Shown: positions 1 to 8,512 of the stretch, piece by piece | How positions within the stretch are numbered: the stretch's first letter is position 1 | How the letters are laid out: each line of letters begins with the position of its first letter | Assembly (NCBI GenBank): GCA_964444735.1 | Contig: CAYUIJ010000007.1 | Span: 1 to 45,665, forward strand | Reading direction: 5' to 3' | DNA length: 45,665 bases | From: Phocaeicola_A sp964444735 | GTDB taxonomy: Bacteria > Bacteroidota > Bacteroidia > Bacteroidales > Bacteroidaceae | Program-made: the position numbers and the translations under genes | The notes under the pieces: generated by a model | The model's input: only the letters and a program-made list of their open reading frames with translations | Databases searched by the model: none | What the model was told of the DNA's origin: nothing

Positions 1-65
1 GAACGCGCAAATAATAATGCGTTTTTTTTATAATTAATTCGAAAAACCTGCGTTTAAGCGCGTTC
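1..65. terminator. Nested inverted repeats, possible terminator
   Basis: GAACGCGC at 1-8 is the exact reverse complement of GCGCGTTC at 58-65. Inside it, AACGC near the start can pair with GCGTT around 19-23, which runs into a T8 tract. On the plus strand this resembles a rho-independent terminator for a gene lying left of the window. The assignment is weak because that gene is not visible. Confidence 0.3.
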
Positions 66-175
66 TTGCCATTGCATCCGACTGACGGCGGACAAGGCGG
101 GGGAATACAGGCGTACAGAACTTATGTCAGCCTGTATTTCCATAAACGCCTTGTGCCGCTTAATGCCTTGCTTGG

Positions 176-508
176 TTAGTTCAACGGCTGTTCCTGACGT
201 TTTTTCAGGTAAGCAAATGCGTTTTTCAGACGATCGTGCGCGATGAAGAAATGTTCCATCAGTGATTTGGTTAGCTCCTCAAGGTGAGGAATTTCGTCAA
301 TGAATACAGAGTCACAACGTGTATGTACTCCTAACTTCCCGTTTTCCTCATCAATAGAAAACACGATGTGTGCCAGCGGCATGCCAATATTTGCCATATT
401 GATTGCCTCCTTCAGTAAGTTGGCATCCTTGTCTCTTAAGTCCATTACAATCCACCACGGATCCCAAATGGTAACGAATTTGAAATTGTTGTCGGCAGAA
501 ACATACAT
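176..508 (-). CDS. Conserved small hypothetical protein (110 aa)
   Basis: I do not recognise the family with certainty. The protein is soluble-looking, acidic in the middle and has no signal peptide or membrane segment. Its mix of alternating hydrophobic strands (residues 9-25 and 45-70) and a C-terminal helix with aromatic and basic residues is loosely like small YbjN or secretion-chaperone-like folds, but that is only an impression. The ATG at 508 is preceded on the minus strand by AGGGAG at a suitable distance, which supports this start. It lies about 200 bases downstream of the S41 protease gene in the same orientation and could be co-transcribed with it. No catalytic motif is visible. 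Confidence 0.55.
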   Translation of the reverse strand: MYVSADNNFKFVTIWDPWWIVMDLRDKDANLLKEAINMANIGMPLAHIVFSIDEENGKLGVHTRCDSVFIDEIPHLEELTKSLMEHFFIAHDRLKNAFAYLKKRQEQPLN

Positions 509-707
509 TGATTCTCCCTGATATTTGAAACAAATATTGTCTTTATCGTCAACTTCCGGCTGGCAGCCTATTTTCTCAACGTTTCAATGGCTAAATCTCT
601 TGTTTTCATGTTTTTCTTGAATCGTTTGGTTATTGCGATAAGCTATGCTGTTGCTTTTGACAAGATGCTTGTCATTATTATTAAATGGCTGTTTGGCATT
701 CACGGAA

Positions 708-3700
708 TTATTTTTTGCCGTTTGTCTCTTTTAACAATTCTTCTACTGCGGTTCTGAGCTGAGTATCCTCTCCTGTAATAATTGTCTCAGGTTTGTTAAA
801 TACTTTGATATCGGGCTCAAGCTGCTTGTTTTCCAGATAGCTCCCGTCTGGCAGGCGGTATCCGACAATAGGAATCCCAAAGACCAATGACGGATCTTGA
901 AGCGTTTCCCAATAAACGCTCGTCATGGTTCCAGGAACGGGAGCTCCTACCAGCTTGCCCAGATTACGGTGCCTGTACACCCATGGGGTGCCGTGAGCAT
1001 TGGAGTAGTTGGCCTCACACTGAAGCATGACTGACGGTTTGTTCCATCTGCGGCTTGGCATGTCACATGCTTCCCTGCCACGTATTACCTGAGTGAAATA
1101 TTTCTGTCCGCTAAACAGGATCTCCACATCTTCATGTAATCGTCCGCCCCCATTGAAACGGGTATCAATGACAATGCCGTCACAGTCATTGTATCTGCCG
1201 AGAATATCAGAATATACTGCACGGAAGTTTTCATCGTTCATAGATTCCATGTGCACATATCCGAGATGTCCGTTCGACCATTTTTCCACATCGGCAGCAC
1301 GCCGCTTGACCCAGCGGTTGTATAGCAGAGTGCTGAATTGCCGGTTGCCGATAGGTTTGATTGTCTCATCCCAATGCTGGTTGTTTTCCGGATTGTAGAA
1401 TGAGACAAGCGTTTTTTTGCCTTCGAGGTTATTTAGCATTGCAAAATAGTCGGTTTGGGGGGTTATTTCTTCACCGTTGATTTTCTCAATGATGTTGCCG
1501 GCTTCCACTTTTGTTGTGCTGCGGTCAAAGGGGCCTTTTTCAACAACCTCTGCAATTTTCAGCCCTTTCCCGTTGTAATCCCAGTCATACAATAAACCGA
1601 GACTGGCTGTTGAGGTTTTGGATGATGTACTGTAGCCGGCTCCTGTATGAGATACATTCAGCTCGCCGAGTAATTCGCTTAATAACTCCGCGAAGTCATA
1701 GTTATTGTTTATGTGTGGAAGAAACTTGCGGTAAGTCTCAGCCATCTTGTCCCAGTCGACTCCGTGCATTCCGGTCTCATAGAAACGTTTCTTTTCTTCC
1801 TTATATACATGGTTGAACATATAGGCGCGTTCGGCGGCCAGATCCATTTTCATTTCGGCGTTGAAGCCTATTGCCTGCATTCTCTCTGCGGTTGTAAGTT
1901 TTTGGATATTATCGTTGCTGATGATGAAAATATTTCCGTTTTTGTCTATGTCCATTCCCGCCCCTTCAGAATTCATTTTCTGGAGCTTGGTTGTGTTGCG
2001 TGTCCTGAGTTCTATTTTCCATAAATCGTATCCTTTTTCGAAAGATGAAAGATAATAAAGCCTCTCACCGTCTTTTGAAAGAATGGCGGAAGCCAGTTGT
2101 GATGAATTCGGCGTGAGACGTACAATGCGGTCTTCCATATTCTTGAATTCAATTTCTATGCCTTCAGATTCGTTTTTCGGGGAATCTTTATTGACTTTCT
2201 TGTCATCCTTTTTGTCGTTCGCTTTGGCCGCGGCTCTTTTCTGTTCGGCTTCCAGTTCCTTTTGCAAGGCGTAGTCTTCTTTGTTTAGGCGGAACTTGTC
2301 GTATGAGTCCTTGTTCATGAATACAAGCATGACATCGCCCATTGAGCCCCATGACGCATGATTGCGCATTCCGTAACGTTCGCTTCTGAAAAGAATGGCA
2401 TTTCCGTCGAGTACCCATTTCGGTGACTTGTCAAAGTATCCGCTGTTGGTAATGTTGAATACCTTGCCGCCACCGTCGGCCTTTACGATGGCAATGTCAG
2501 AATATGGGTCATGTTTGTTCCCGACGGTTTCCATAGTGATCCATTTGCCATCGGGTGACCATGAATAATCAAATCCGCCTTCTGTGCCATACCATGTAGA
2601 GCCGTCAGTGATTTGGCGCTTTTTTTTTGTCTTAAGATTCAAAACCGTCAAACGGTTTCTGTCTTCAATAAATGCCAGTTCCTTGCCATCGGGCGAGAAC
2701 TGGGGATAAGTCCGCTCAACTGTTGTTGATGGCAGAAGGGCTTCTTCTTCAATAAGAGTGGCATAGGGGAAGCCGGTGTCTTCCTTGCGGGTTATTTTTG
2801 CGAGATATAATCCCCAGTTGCCGCCACGCTCGCTAGCGTATGCCAGAGTCCTGCCATCGGGTGAGAATGACAATCCTTTTTCCGCTTCGACAGTATGCGT
2901 TATCTGTTTGGTCGTGCTGTAGTCTGATGCGGTGACAAAGACCTCCCCACGTACGGTAAAGGCTACTTGTTTTCCGTCAGGCGATGGAATGGCGGAAGTC
3001 AGTCCGTGTGAAAAGCTCATGATTACCGGAACGTTTTCATCATCTCTTACTATGTCAATTTTTACTTTCTGCTGTTTGCCGGATGCATTGCGGGTATAGA
3101 TTTCTCCGTCATAAGTATAGCACAATGTTCCGTTGTTGCTGATTGACAAGAAACGTACCGGATGTGTTTTGAAAGATGTGACGGCCTTTGCTTCATTCGG
3201 GTTGTTAATAGGAAAAGCGTATACGTTAAAGGATTTCTTTTCACGTTCACTTAAGAAATATACCGTCTGATTGTCCGGTGAGAAAACGGCATTGCGGTCT
3301 TCTCCGGCACGGTTGGTCAGGTTGGTATGTTGCCTTGTATTGCTGTCATAAAGCCATATATCACAGGTTACGGAAGATGTGTGATGTTTTCTCCACTCGT
3401 TTTCATTGCCTTTGCGGTCTTGATAAAGGAACTTGTCTCCTTTGCTGTTAAAGCACACCATCTCGGCAGGAGTTGCCAGCACTTGCTTCGTGCGTCCTCC
3501 GTTTACGGATATCTTATACAGTTCGTTCATGGTTGAGGCAGGATACAGGGCACTGCCCGCAGGGTCTTGAATGTTTGCCGTGAACAGTACATGTTTTCCG
3601 TCGCGGCTGAATGCCGTCGGTATTTCACTCGTTGAATGGGTTGTCAGCCGGATGGCCGCGCCTCCTTCAGACGGCATGAGAAAAATGTCAAAGCTCCCGT

Positions 3701-3953
3701 ACCGGTTGCTTGCAAAAGCGATGCTTTTACCATCGGGCGACCATATAGGGTTTGATTCGTATGTTCCCTGTGTGGTAAGCCGTATGGCCCCGCCGCCGTT
3801 AACAGCCACTTTATAAATGTCTCCTTTATAGCAAAAAGCTATTTCATTTCCGATAGGTGAAATGGCGACATCGCGCATCCATAAAGGAGTTTCTGCGAAA
3901 GCACCGGCTACTGTCATTCCAAGTGCAAAACAAGTCGTGATTAAATTTTTCAT
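708..3953 (-). CDS. Tricorn-like S41 family protease, periplasmic
   Basis: This is a 1081-residue tricorn-protease homologue that probably degrades peptides in the periplasm. Residues 1-20 form a signal peptide ending AGAFA. Residues about 25-520 carry repeated WD40-like/TolB-type propeller blades with recurring SPDGK motifs (for example near 72, 324, 364, 420 and 466), and a second propeller segment follows to about 690. The core begins with the conserved MHGVDWDKM at about 729, and the SHTG motif supplies the likely catalytic His769. A PDZ-like domain covers about 785-860 and the C-terminal S41 domain about 890-1060. The likely nucleophile is Ser984 in NYSNAHG; the residue two after SN is usually Glu and is His here. 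A Lys/Asp/Glu-rich low-complexity insert lies at about 565-600. It stands alone, downstream of a 490-base gap. Confidence 0.9.
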   Translation of the reverse strand: MKNLITTCFALGMTVAGAFAETPLWMRDVAISPIGNEIAFCYKGDIYKVAVNGGGAIRLTTQGTYESNPIWSPDGKSIAFASNRYGSFDIFLMPSEGGAAIRLTTHSTSEIPTAFSRDGKHVLFTANIQDPAGSALYPASTMNELYKISVNGGRTKQVLATPAEMVCFNSKGDKFLYQDRKGNENEWRKHHTSSVTCDIWLYDSNTRQHTNLTNRAGEDRNAVFSPDNQTVYFLSEREKKSFNVYAFPINNPNEAKAVTSFKTHPVRFLSISNNGTLCYTYDGEIYTRNASGKQQKVKIDIVRDDENVPVIMSFSHGLTSAIPSPDGKQVAFTVRGEVFVTASDYSTTKQITHTVEAEKGLSFSPDGRTLAYASERGGNWGLYLAKITRKEDTGFPYATLIEEEALLPSTTVERTYPQFSPDGKELAFIEDRNRLTVLNLKTKKKRQITDGSTWYGTEGGFDYSWSPDGKWITMETVGNKHDPYSDIAIVKADGGGKVFNITNSGYFDKSPKWVLDGNAILFRSERYGMRNHASWGSMGDVMLVFMNKDSYDKFRLNKEDYALQKELEAEQKRAAAKANDKKDDKKVNKDSPKNESEGIEIEFKNMEDRIVRLTPNSSQLASAILSKDGERLYYLSSFEKGYDLWKIELRTRNTTKLQKMNSEGAGMDIDKNGNIFIISNDNIQKLTTAERMQAIGFNAEMKMDLAAERAYMFNHVYKEEKKRFYETGMHGVDWDKMAETYRKFLPHINNNYDFAELLSELLGELNVSHTGAGYSTSSKTSTASLGLLYDWDYNGKGLKIAEVVEKGPFDRSTTKVEAGNIIEKINGEEITPQTDYFAMLNNLEGKKTLVSFYNPENNQHWDETIKPIGNRQFSTLLYNRWVKRRAADVEKWSNGHLGYVHMESMNDENFRAVYSDILGRYNDCDGIVIDTRFNGGGRLHEDVEILFSGQKYFTQVIRGREACDMPSRRWNKPSVMLQCEANYSNAHGTPWVYRHRNLGKLVGAPVPGTMTSVYWETLQDPSLVFGIPIVGYRLPDGSYLENKQLEPDIKVFNKPETIITGEDTQLRTAVEELLKETNGKK

Positions 3954-4445
3954 ATAAAGTTCATGTTAAAGAATCTGTTTTGAAACGATTAGAAGTCCGA
4001 CAAAAACATAATCGTCTGAAGATCAGGCAAGCAGCGATATCTTTGCGCTTTATGGCGTTCAGTTACAAAGCAATGCGGAGAGATGCCGCTGTGCCCGGCA
4101 CCGGCAAAGTTACAGAAATTATTCTTATGGCAGCCGGATTCCATAAAGTTTGTCGGCCGCATGCGCCGGAATACCTCCCGTACTGAATGTGCCTTTTTTG
4201 ATTCAGGCAACGGTTTATTATTGACAAGATTGGCACATTTCATACAGGCTTTACAAAAAAAGGATATAAAAGAGGCGGATTTTCTGATCATTAAGTAAGG
4301 TAATAAAATACCGGATATTCTGCATGGTTCTCTACATTCGCACTATGTTGCGACAAAAACACATGCCTCCCATTGAAACAACGTGTCCTGTCCAAGTAAA
4401 GGACGCATGCTTTTCCAAAAAGCGCGTGTCCTTTGCTCCCTTATG
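3954..4445. other. 492-base gap between apbE-like and S41 genes
   Basis: I see no convincing gene here; the short open frames on both strands have no family features. Two promoter-like -7 elements stand out. TAACTTTG reads leftward at 4112-4105, about 150 bases from the S41 protease start, and could drive that gene. TATCTTTG reads rightward at 4038-4045 but points at nothing coding. Neither has a clear -33 TTTG at the usual spacing. Confidence 0.35.
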
Positions 4446-5438
4446 TCACTGCCCTACGATATAGTCTTTCATTCCGTCAGACTGTTCCATGTGATAGCCA
4501 CTGTCATCGGCATATATGAACAAATATTCCATCTCCGGATGGCCTTTCATCAGCTCTTTTGCCTTTTCACGTCCCAAAGCCATACAGGCTGTGGCATAAG
4601 CATCGGCTATAATGCACGTTCCGGCAATGATTGTCGCGCTTAGAATATCGCTATAGGCAGGATAACCCGTTATCGGATTGATGGTATGTGCGTATTTCTT
4701 TCCGTCTTTCACGTAAAAGTTCCGGTAATCGCCCGATGTGGCGACACCGGCTTTTTTCTTCAATTCTAAAATCCGCATTATCTCATTGTTCATATTGGTA
4801 GAATCGTCTACGGGCCTGTTGATTCCTATATGCCAAAGATCGCCTTTTGCATTCACCCCCTTTCCTATCATTTCTCCACCTATGTCAACCAGATAATTCT
4901 CTATACCCTTGGACTCAAGCATGTCGGCAATCAAATCACAGATGCATCCGTCGCCTACCGAGGAGAAATTCAACAGCATGCGCGGGTCGTCTTTTATTAC
5001 TTTCTTCCCGTCAAGATGAACCATCCTATAGCCTACAAATGACTTCAAACTGTCAATCATCTTTGGTGTCACTTCGCCCATATTCCTGAATCCGAATCCC
5101 CATGCATTGATAAGAGGGGCGCACGTAATGTCAAGCATTCCGCCAGTCTGATCTGAAATACCGTTTGCCACCCGAAAGGCGTGAATGAATATCGAGTCGA
5201 CCTCTATGTCTTCATTACGGTTTACGGCACTGACTATTGACGACGAATCGAACGGATTCAAAGAATGATAAAAAGCTTTTATTTCAGAAAGAATCTCATT
5301 TTCCAAAGACTTCTCATGCAGATATGTCACACGATAGTAAGTATGCGTATGGCCATTTGTCAAATAATACTGTTTTGTACGGCCGCATCCGGCAAAAAGG
5401 AGTAACATGACACTCCATAGAAGGCATTTCCTTGTCAT
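4446..5438 (-). CDS. apbE: ApbE-type FAD:protein FMN transferase, lipoprotein
   Basis: ApbE proteins use FAD to attach FMN covalently to Thr residues of extracytoplasmic flavoproteins, such as Rnf or Nqr subunits. The 330-residue product has a lipoprotein signal (LLLFAGC, Cys18), so it should be anchored facing the periplasm. Family motifs appear in order: DITCAPLINAWGFG around residue 103, YLVDIGGE near 182, ATSGDYRNF and HTINPITGYP around 233-260, and the metal-binding ADAYATACMALG near 277. The segment normally reading like AIAKG reads SVGDG here, so the usual Lys is replaced by Asp. The gene stands alone, and no Rnf or Nqr genes lie in the window. An AACTTTTG sequence about 60 bases upstream is a weak promoter candidate. 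Confidence 0.9.
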   Translation of the reverse strand: MTRKCLLWSVMLLLFAGCGRTKQYYLTNGHTHTYYRVTYLHEKSLENEILSEIKAFYHSLNPFDSSSIVSAVNRNEDIEVDSIFIHAFRVANGISDQTGGMLDITCAPLINAWGFGFRNMGEVTPKMIDSLKSFVGYRMVHLDGKKVIKDDPRMLLNFSSVGDGCICDLIADMLESKGIENYLVDIGGEMIGKGVNAKGDLWHIGINRPVDDSTNMNNEIMRILELKKKAGVATSGDYRNFYVKDGKKYAHTINPITGYPAYSDILSATIIAGTCIIADAYATACMALGREKAKELMKGHPEMEYLFIYADDSGYHMEQSDGMKDYIVGQ

Positions 5439-5623
5439 CTGTAAACGGATTTTTATGGGTTCGATGAATTATAAATTGTTTTAAATTTGGTGACCGGCAA
5501 AAGTTATTATAGTTTTATAGCACTGAATTACAAGTGATTGCAAGCGGCAATCGCAATGATTTCCGGAAACGAAGTTATGGAATTATTCTGTATGGCCGAT
5601 GATTCCTGCATGTTTTTTTTGAT

Positions 5624-5839
5624 TCAAGTATACGCCGGGAACCGGAAGAGAGCGTACTTGCCACTACCGTAATCCGGCCGTGTCCGAAGCGGAATCGTCT
5701 CGTCATGATACCTCATGGCCCAGGCTGCCGGTGTCCTAAGCACTCCTGTCTTGAAAAAGTCCGCAGGCTTCGCGCCGCCTTTTCCCTGAATCAGTTTCCT
5801 GTAGCCGTTCTGTGGAACCGAAGAAGGAGGCCTGCCCCG
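5624..5839 (-). pseudogene. Decayed C-terminal coding fragment, unknown family
   Basis: Reading leftward, 71 codons are open from a TGA at 5839 to a TGA at 5624. The composition looks like real protein, with segments such as GYRKLIQGKGG, KPADFFKTGVLRTPAAW and RPDYGSGKYALFRFP. There is no start codon near the beginning. A second frame just upstream (MTGQASFF, about 5850-5820) is also protein-like, as if a frameshift joins the two. I cannot name the family. Most of the rest of the 5439-6079 gap has no gene; the inverted repeat GATTGC/GCAATC near 5536-5552 is too small to interpret. Confidence 0.35.
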
Positions 5840-6021
5840 TCATCAGGAGCTGAGACCGGTGAAAGGCCAAGAAGAACCTGATTTTTATCCGCCTGAAATG
5901 GGGTTCTGCAAGCGCTGTTCATAATTTTGCTCTTGTTTGTTGGCTCTGTGTCTTGCATGGAGATTCATTTGAGGATAAATTAAAAATAGGGGAATCCCTG
6001 TTTTAATTTAGGGAAAAACTG

Positions 6022-6051
6022 TTGGTTAAGTTTTTTCCCTTTTTATCTTTG
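6022..6051 (+). promoter_or_regulatory. Bacteroidetes-type promoter for the 6080 gene
   Basis: A -33 TTGG at 6022-6025 and a -7 TATCTTTG at 6044-6051 are separated by 18 bases, close to the consensus spacing. Transcription would begin near 6057, about 23 bases before the ATG. Confidence 0.7.
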
Positions 6052-6079
6052 CCGGCATAAAACCATAAGACAGAGAAAT

Positions 6080-6952
6080 ATGAGAAGTGTAAGAAGATGG
6101 ATATGGATGCCGCTTTGTTTGTTTGCGGTTCAAAGTGGCCGGGCGGCAATGACCGTATCGGAAATCAGAGACAATGCCCGTTTTATGACTGACCGCATGG
6201 CATACGAGCTTTCGTTAAGTACTATGCAGGGCAATGACGCGTATGAAATCAATTATGATTTCTTTTACGGGATACGGGATATAATGGATGATTTGGCTTG
6301 TGGATACACGTATGCCATAGACCGGTATTATGACTGTCTGGATCTTAGGAATGAAGATTTGAGTTATGTGCTTACCCGCAGGCAGTTTGAGCGTTTCATA
6401 GACAAGGATTATTTCTATCGTCCGATATACGTGGAAAATAAGCGCTGTACTATTCGTCTGTATCTGAAATATGACAATCCTTCGTTTTATTATTATGCGG
6501 TTCCGCTGAATTTCCTGACCTATGTGGGCATCCATAGCAGAGCGCATTATGCGGATGGTTATTATTGCAATCGTTATCACCACGTGCGTTATGCCGGGCC
6601 ATGGATTCGTCCGAGCCGTCATGTCCGTTATGTAACATATCGTCATCATGATTTCGGATTGGGCATTGCAGGCCGTCCGATGCGTCCGCCTCGCGTATCT
6701 CGGCCTAATCGGCCGGTGGTACCCTTTCATCGTCCGGAAGTTATGGTACGTCCGCCGTCTCGTCCGTCACATTCGGTCACACGTCCGGAACATCATCCGT
6801 CACGATCGTCAGGAAGACATTTCTCCCGTCCTTCGGTAAAGCCGGACAATAAGCCGTCTCGTCCGAATCGCCGCCTGTCGGATGATAAAAAGGGGAAACA
6901 GAGTAGAAGAGATATGTTCAAAGCACCCTCCGGCGGAATGAAAAAAGGATAA
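6080..6952 (+). CDS. Exported basic Arg/His/Pro/Ser-rich protein (290 aa)
   Basis: The function is unknown. Residues 1-23 form a signal peptide (MRSVRRWIWMPLCLF, cleavage after GRAA). Residues 25-150 are a folded, Tyr- and Asp-rich domain containing the recognisable stretches DNARFMTDRMAYEL and YEINYDFFYGI. I associate these with a Bacteroides-type uncharacterised secreted family, from memory only. From about residue 155 the protein becomes strongly basic and low in complexity, with many RPSR, HRPE and SRPS units, and ends in a Lys/Arg-rich tail. Such a tail could bind polyanions such as nucleic acid or lipopolysaccharide, but that is a guess. The gene is monocistronic, with a clear promoter directly upstream, and converges on the SRPBCC gene. 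Confidence 0.7.
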   Translation: MRSVRRWIWMPLCLFAVQSGRAAMTVSEIRDNARFMTDRMAYELSLSTMQGNDAYEINYDFFYGIRDIMDDLACGYTYAIDRYYDCLDLRNEDLSYVLTRRQFERFIDKDYFYRPIYVENKRCTIRLYLKYDNPSFYYYAVPLNFLTYVGIHSRAHYADGYYCNRYHHVRYAGPWIRPSRHVRYVTYRHHDFGLGIAGRPMRPPRVSRPNRPVVPFHRPEVMVRPPSRPSHSVTRPEHHPSRSSGRHFSRPSVKPDNKPSRPNRRLSDDKKGKQSRRDMFKAPSGGMKKG

Positions 6953-7038
6953 TGTGTGCGTGCAGGTGATTTCATGCCCCTGTATATGATTGGATTCGTT
7001 AGCGGCCGTATGTTGTACGGTATGAATGAAAATTGATG

Positions 7039-7449
7039 TCAATAAGGCATCATCGATAGCATGTCCGCCAGCTTTTCTATTCCGTCTTGCATGGGCTTGG
7101 AAATCATTCCTTTCAGGAATGTGTTGATTTCAGCCTTTATGGTGAGTCTCATCTTGCATTCATTTTCTGTTACAGGAAGAATCTGAATCCATAGGTTAAA
7201 AGGAATGGGCGAGTTGAGTGTCTCGAACTTAATGCATTTTAACGGTTCTCTGCCAACAATGCGCAATGCCAGTTGGCCTATGGGGGAAATGCTGAGACTT
7301 ACGGAATCAGCGTCAAATTGCAGGTCTTGTATCTTATCTGCGGGTATTTTGTCTTTTACAGCTTCCAGATTGTTTAAGTCAGAAAGCCTGGCATATACCT
7401 TTTCCTGGCTGTAAGGAATCATTTTGATTCCGCTTTTAAATTGGCTCAT
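7039..7449 (-). CDS. SRPBCC (START-like) family protein
   Basis: This 136-residue protein has the layout of the SRPBCC ligand-binding fold. It starts with a short strand and helix (SQEKVYARLSDLNNLEAV, residues 13-30), continues with alternating beta strands (about 45-110, including GREPLKCIKFETLNSPIPF), and ends in a long C-terminal helix (about 110-134, ending KLADMLSMMPY). Such proteins bind hydrophobic ligands or lipids, and no substrate can be read from the sequence. It lies 137 bases downstream of pyrE on the same strand, a pairing I recall from Bacteroides genomes, so it is probably co-transcribed. No signal peptide is present. Confidence 0.8.
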   Translation of the reverse strand: MSQFKSGIKMIPYSQEKVYARLSDLNNLEAVKDKIPADKIQDLQFDADSVSLSISPIGQLALRIVGREPLKCIKFETLNSPIPFNLWIQILPVTENECKMRLTIKAEINTFLKGMISKPMQDGIEKLADMLSMMPY

Positions 7450-7586
7450 ATTAATTGACTGACAATAAAAAGGGTTGTGTCAGAGACAGGATTCCATGTT
7501 TATAGACTTATAGAATATCAGGTATTGCCGGCAACGAATCCTCATGCGTCTTTTTTTGGCACAGCTCTTTGATTAATAAGGATGAG

Positions 7587-8222
7587 TTATTTCACATTCC
7601 AGTTGGCCGGGTCTTTTCTCCAGGCTTGAAGGGCCTCAATGCCTTCTTCGGTGATGTATCCTGTTTGTAAGGCGGCTTTTAATACAGCCTCATAATTGGT
7701 AAGGGTTATCAGCTCGACCCTGGCTTTCTTGAATGCTTCTGCGGAAATTGCAAAGCTATAGGTAAACGATGCCGCCATACCGATTACTTCACACCCGTTT
7801 GTGCGCAATGCCTCAACAACTTTCAAACTGCTCCCTCCCGTTGAGATAAGGTCTTCAATGACTACGACTTTCATTCCCGGGCGAAGCTCGCCTTCTATCA
7901 GGTTTTCCAGGCCGTGATCCTTTGGTTTGGAACGCACATAGGCGAAAGGCAGATTCAGTTCGTCTGCGACCAGCGCCCCTTGGGGTATGGCGCCGGTGGC
8001 GACTCCGGCAATGGCATCGGCTTGACCGAATTTTTCCAGAATCAGTCTGGAAATTTCAATCTTGACGAAATTACGGAGTGAAGGATAAGACAATATCTTG
8101 CGGTTGTCGCAGTAAATCGGAGACTTCCATCCCGAAGCCCATGTAAAAGGATTGGCGGGCTGTAGTTTGATCGCTTTTACCTTTAGCAGTTTCTCTGCAA
8201 AAATCTTTTCTAATGTCTCCAT
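7587..8222 (-). CDS. pyrE: Orotate phosphoribosyltransferase
   Basis: PyrE converts orotate and PRPP to orotidine 5'-phosphate in de novo pyrimidine synthesis. The 211-residue product shows the family landmarks SGWKSPIYCDNRK near residue 27, GVATGAIPQGALVADELNLPF near 72, SKPKDHG near 98 and the PRPP loop VVVIEDLISTGGSS near 120. The reading frame stays open to 8306, but the start at 8222 (METLEKIF) fits the family length. It is also the only one downstream of the promoter at 8254-8284, so the longer version would begin upstream of its own transcript. The gene lies about 290 bases downstream of waaA and has its own promoter. Confidence 0.95.
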   Translation of the reverse strand: METLEKIFAEKLLKVKAIKLQPANPFTWASGWKSPIYCDNRKILSYPSLRNFVKIEISRLILEKFGQADAIAGVATGAIPQGALVADELNLPFAYVRSKPKDHGLENLIEGELRPGMKVVVIEDLISTGGSSLKVVEALRTNGCEVIGMAASFTYSFAISAEAFKKARVELITLTNYEAVLKAALQTGYITEEGIEALQAWRKDPANWNVK

Positions 8223-8253
8223 TTTGAATGTGTGTTTTTTTGTAAAAAGTGTG

Positions 8254-8284
8254 CGAATATAGCGAAAGCTGTTGTATTTACAAA
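8254..8284 (-). promoter_or_regulatory. Promoter for pyrE
   Basis: On the minus strand a -33 TTTG (8284-8281) is followed after 19 bases by TATATTCG (8261-8254), one base from the TAnnTTTG consensus. It would start transcription near 8249 and excludes the upstream ATG at 8306 as the pyrE start. Confidence 0.65.
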
Positions 8285-8352
8285 TTTTTCTGTTGATTAA
8301 TTTCATAAATTAAAGGCTTGTGACGGACGCGGCGCGCTTGTAACGGCGTCAG

Positions 8353-8421
8353 TAATAATTCCCGCGGTTATTATGGCGTGTGGGGCTTGATTGCTGTCTT
8401 TGTGCCTGTAAGAATACAGGC
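8353..8421. repeat. Two small inverted repeats between waaA and pyrE
   Basis: TAATAA (8353-8358) pairs with TTATTA (8368-8373), and GCCTGTA (8404-8410) pairs with TACAGGC (8415-8421) around an AGAA loop. Both lie just beyond the waaA stop. Neither is followed by a T-run in the leftward direction, so they may be processing or weak termination hairpins. Confidence 0.3.
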
Positions 8422-8512
8422 ATTCCTTTTCTACGGGCAGGTTTTGATTTCTCTGTCAGAGATAAATCCCTGTTTCTCGAATGCTTATGGAATGACGGCT
8501 CCTGAGCCCGTG

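Noticed and set aside
2630..2638. A9 run (minus strand) inside the S41 protease gene as a phase-variation tract
   Set aside because: It encodes a normal Lys-rich loop (KTKKKRQ), and such A-runs are common in lysine codons. No supporting context.
3989..4298. Short frames on both strands between the apbE-like and S41 genes
   Set aside because: No recognisable family or signal peptide, and the two strands overlap each other.
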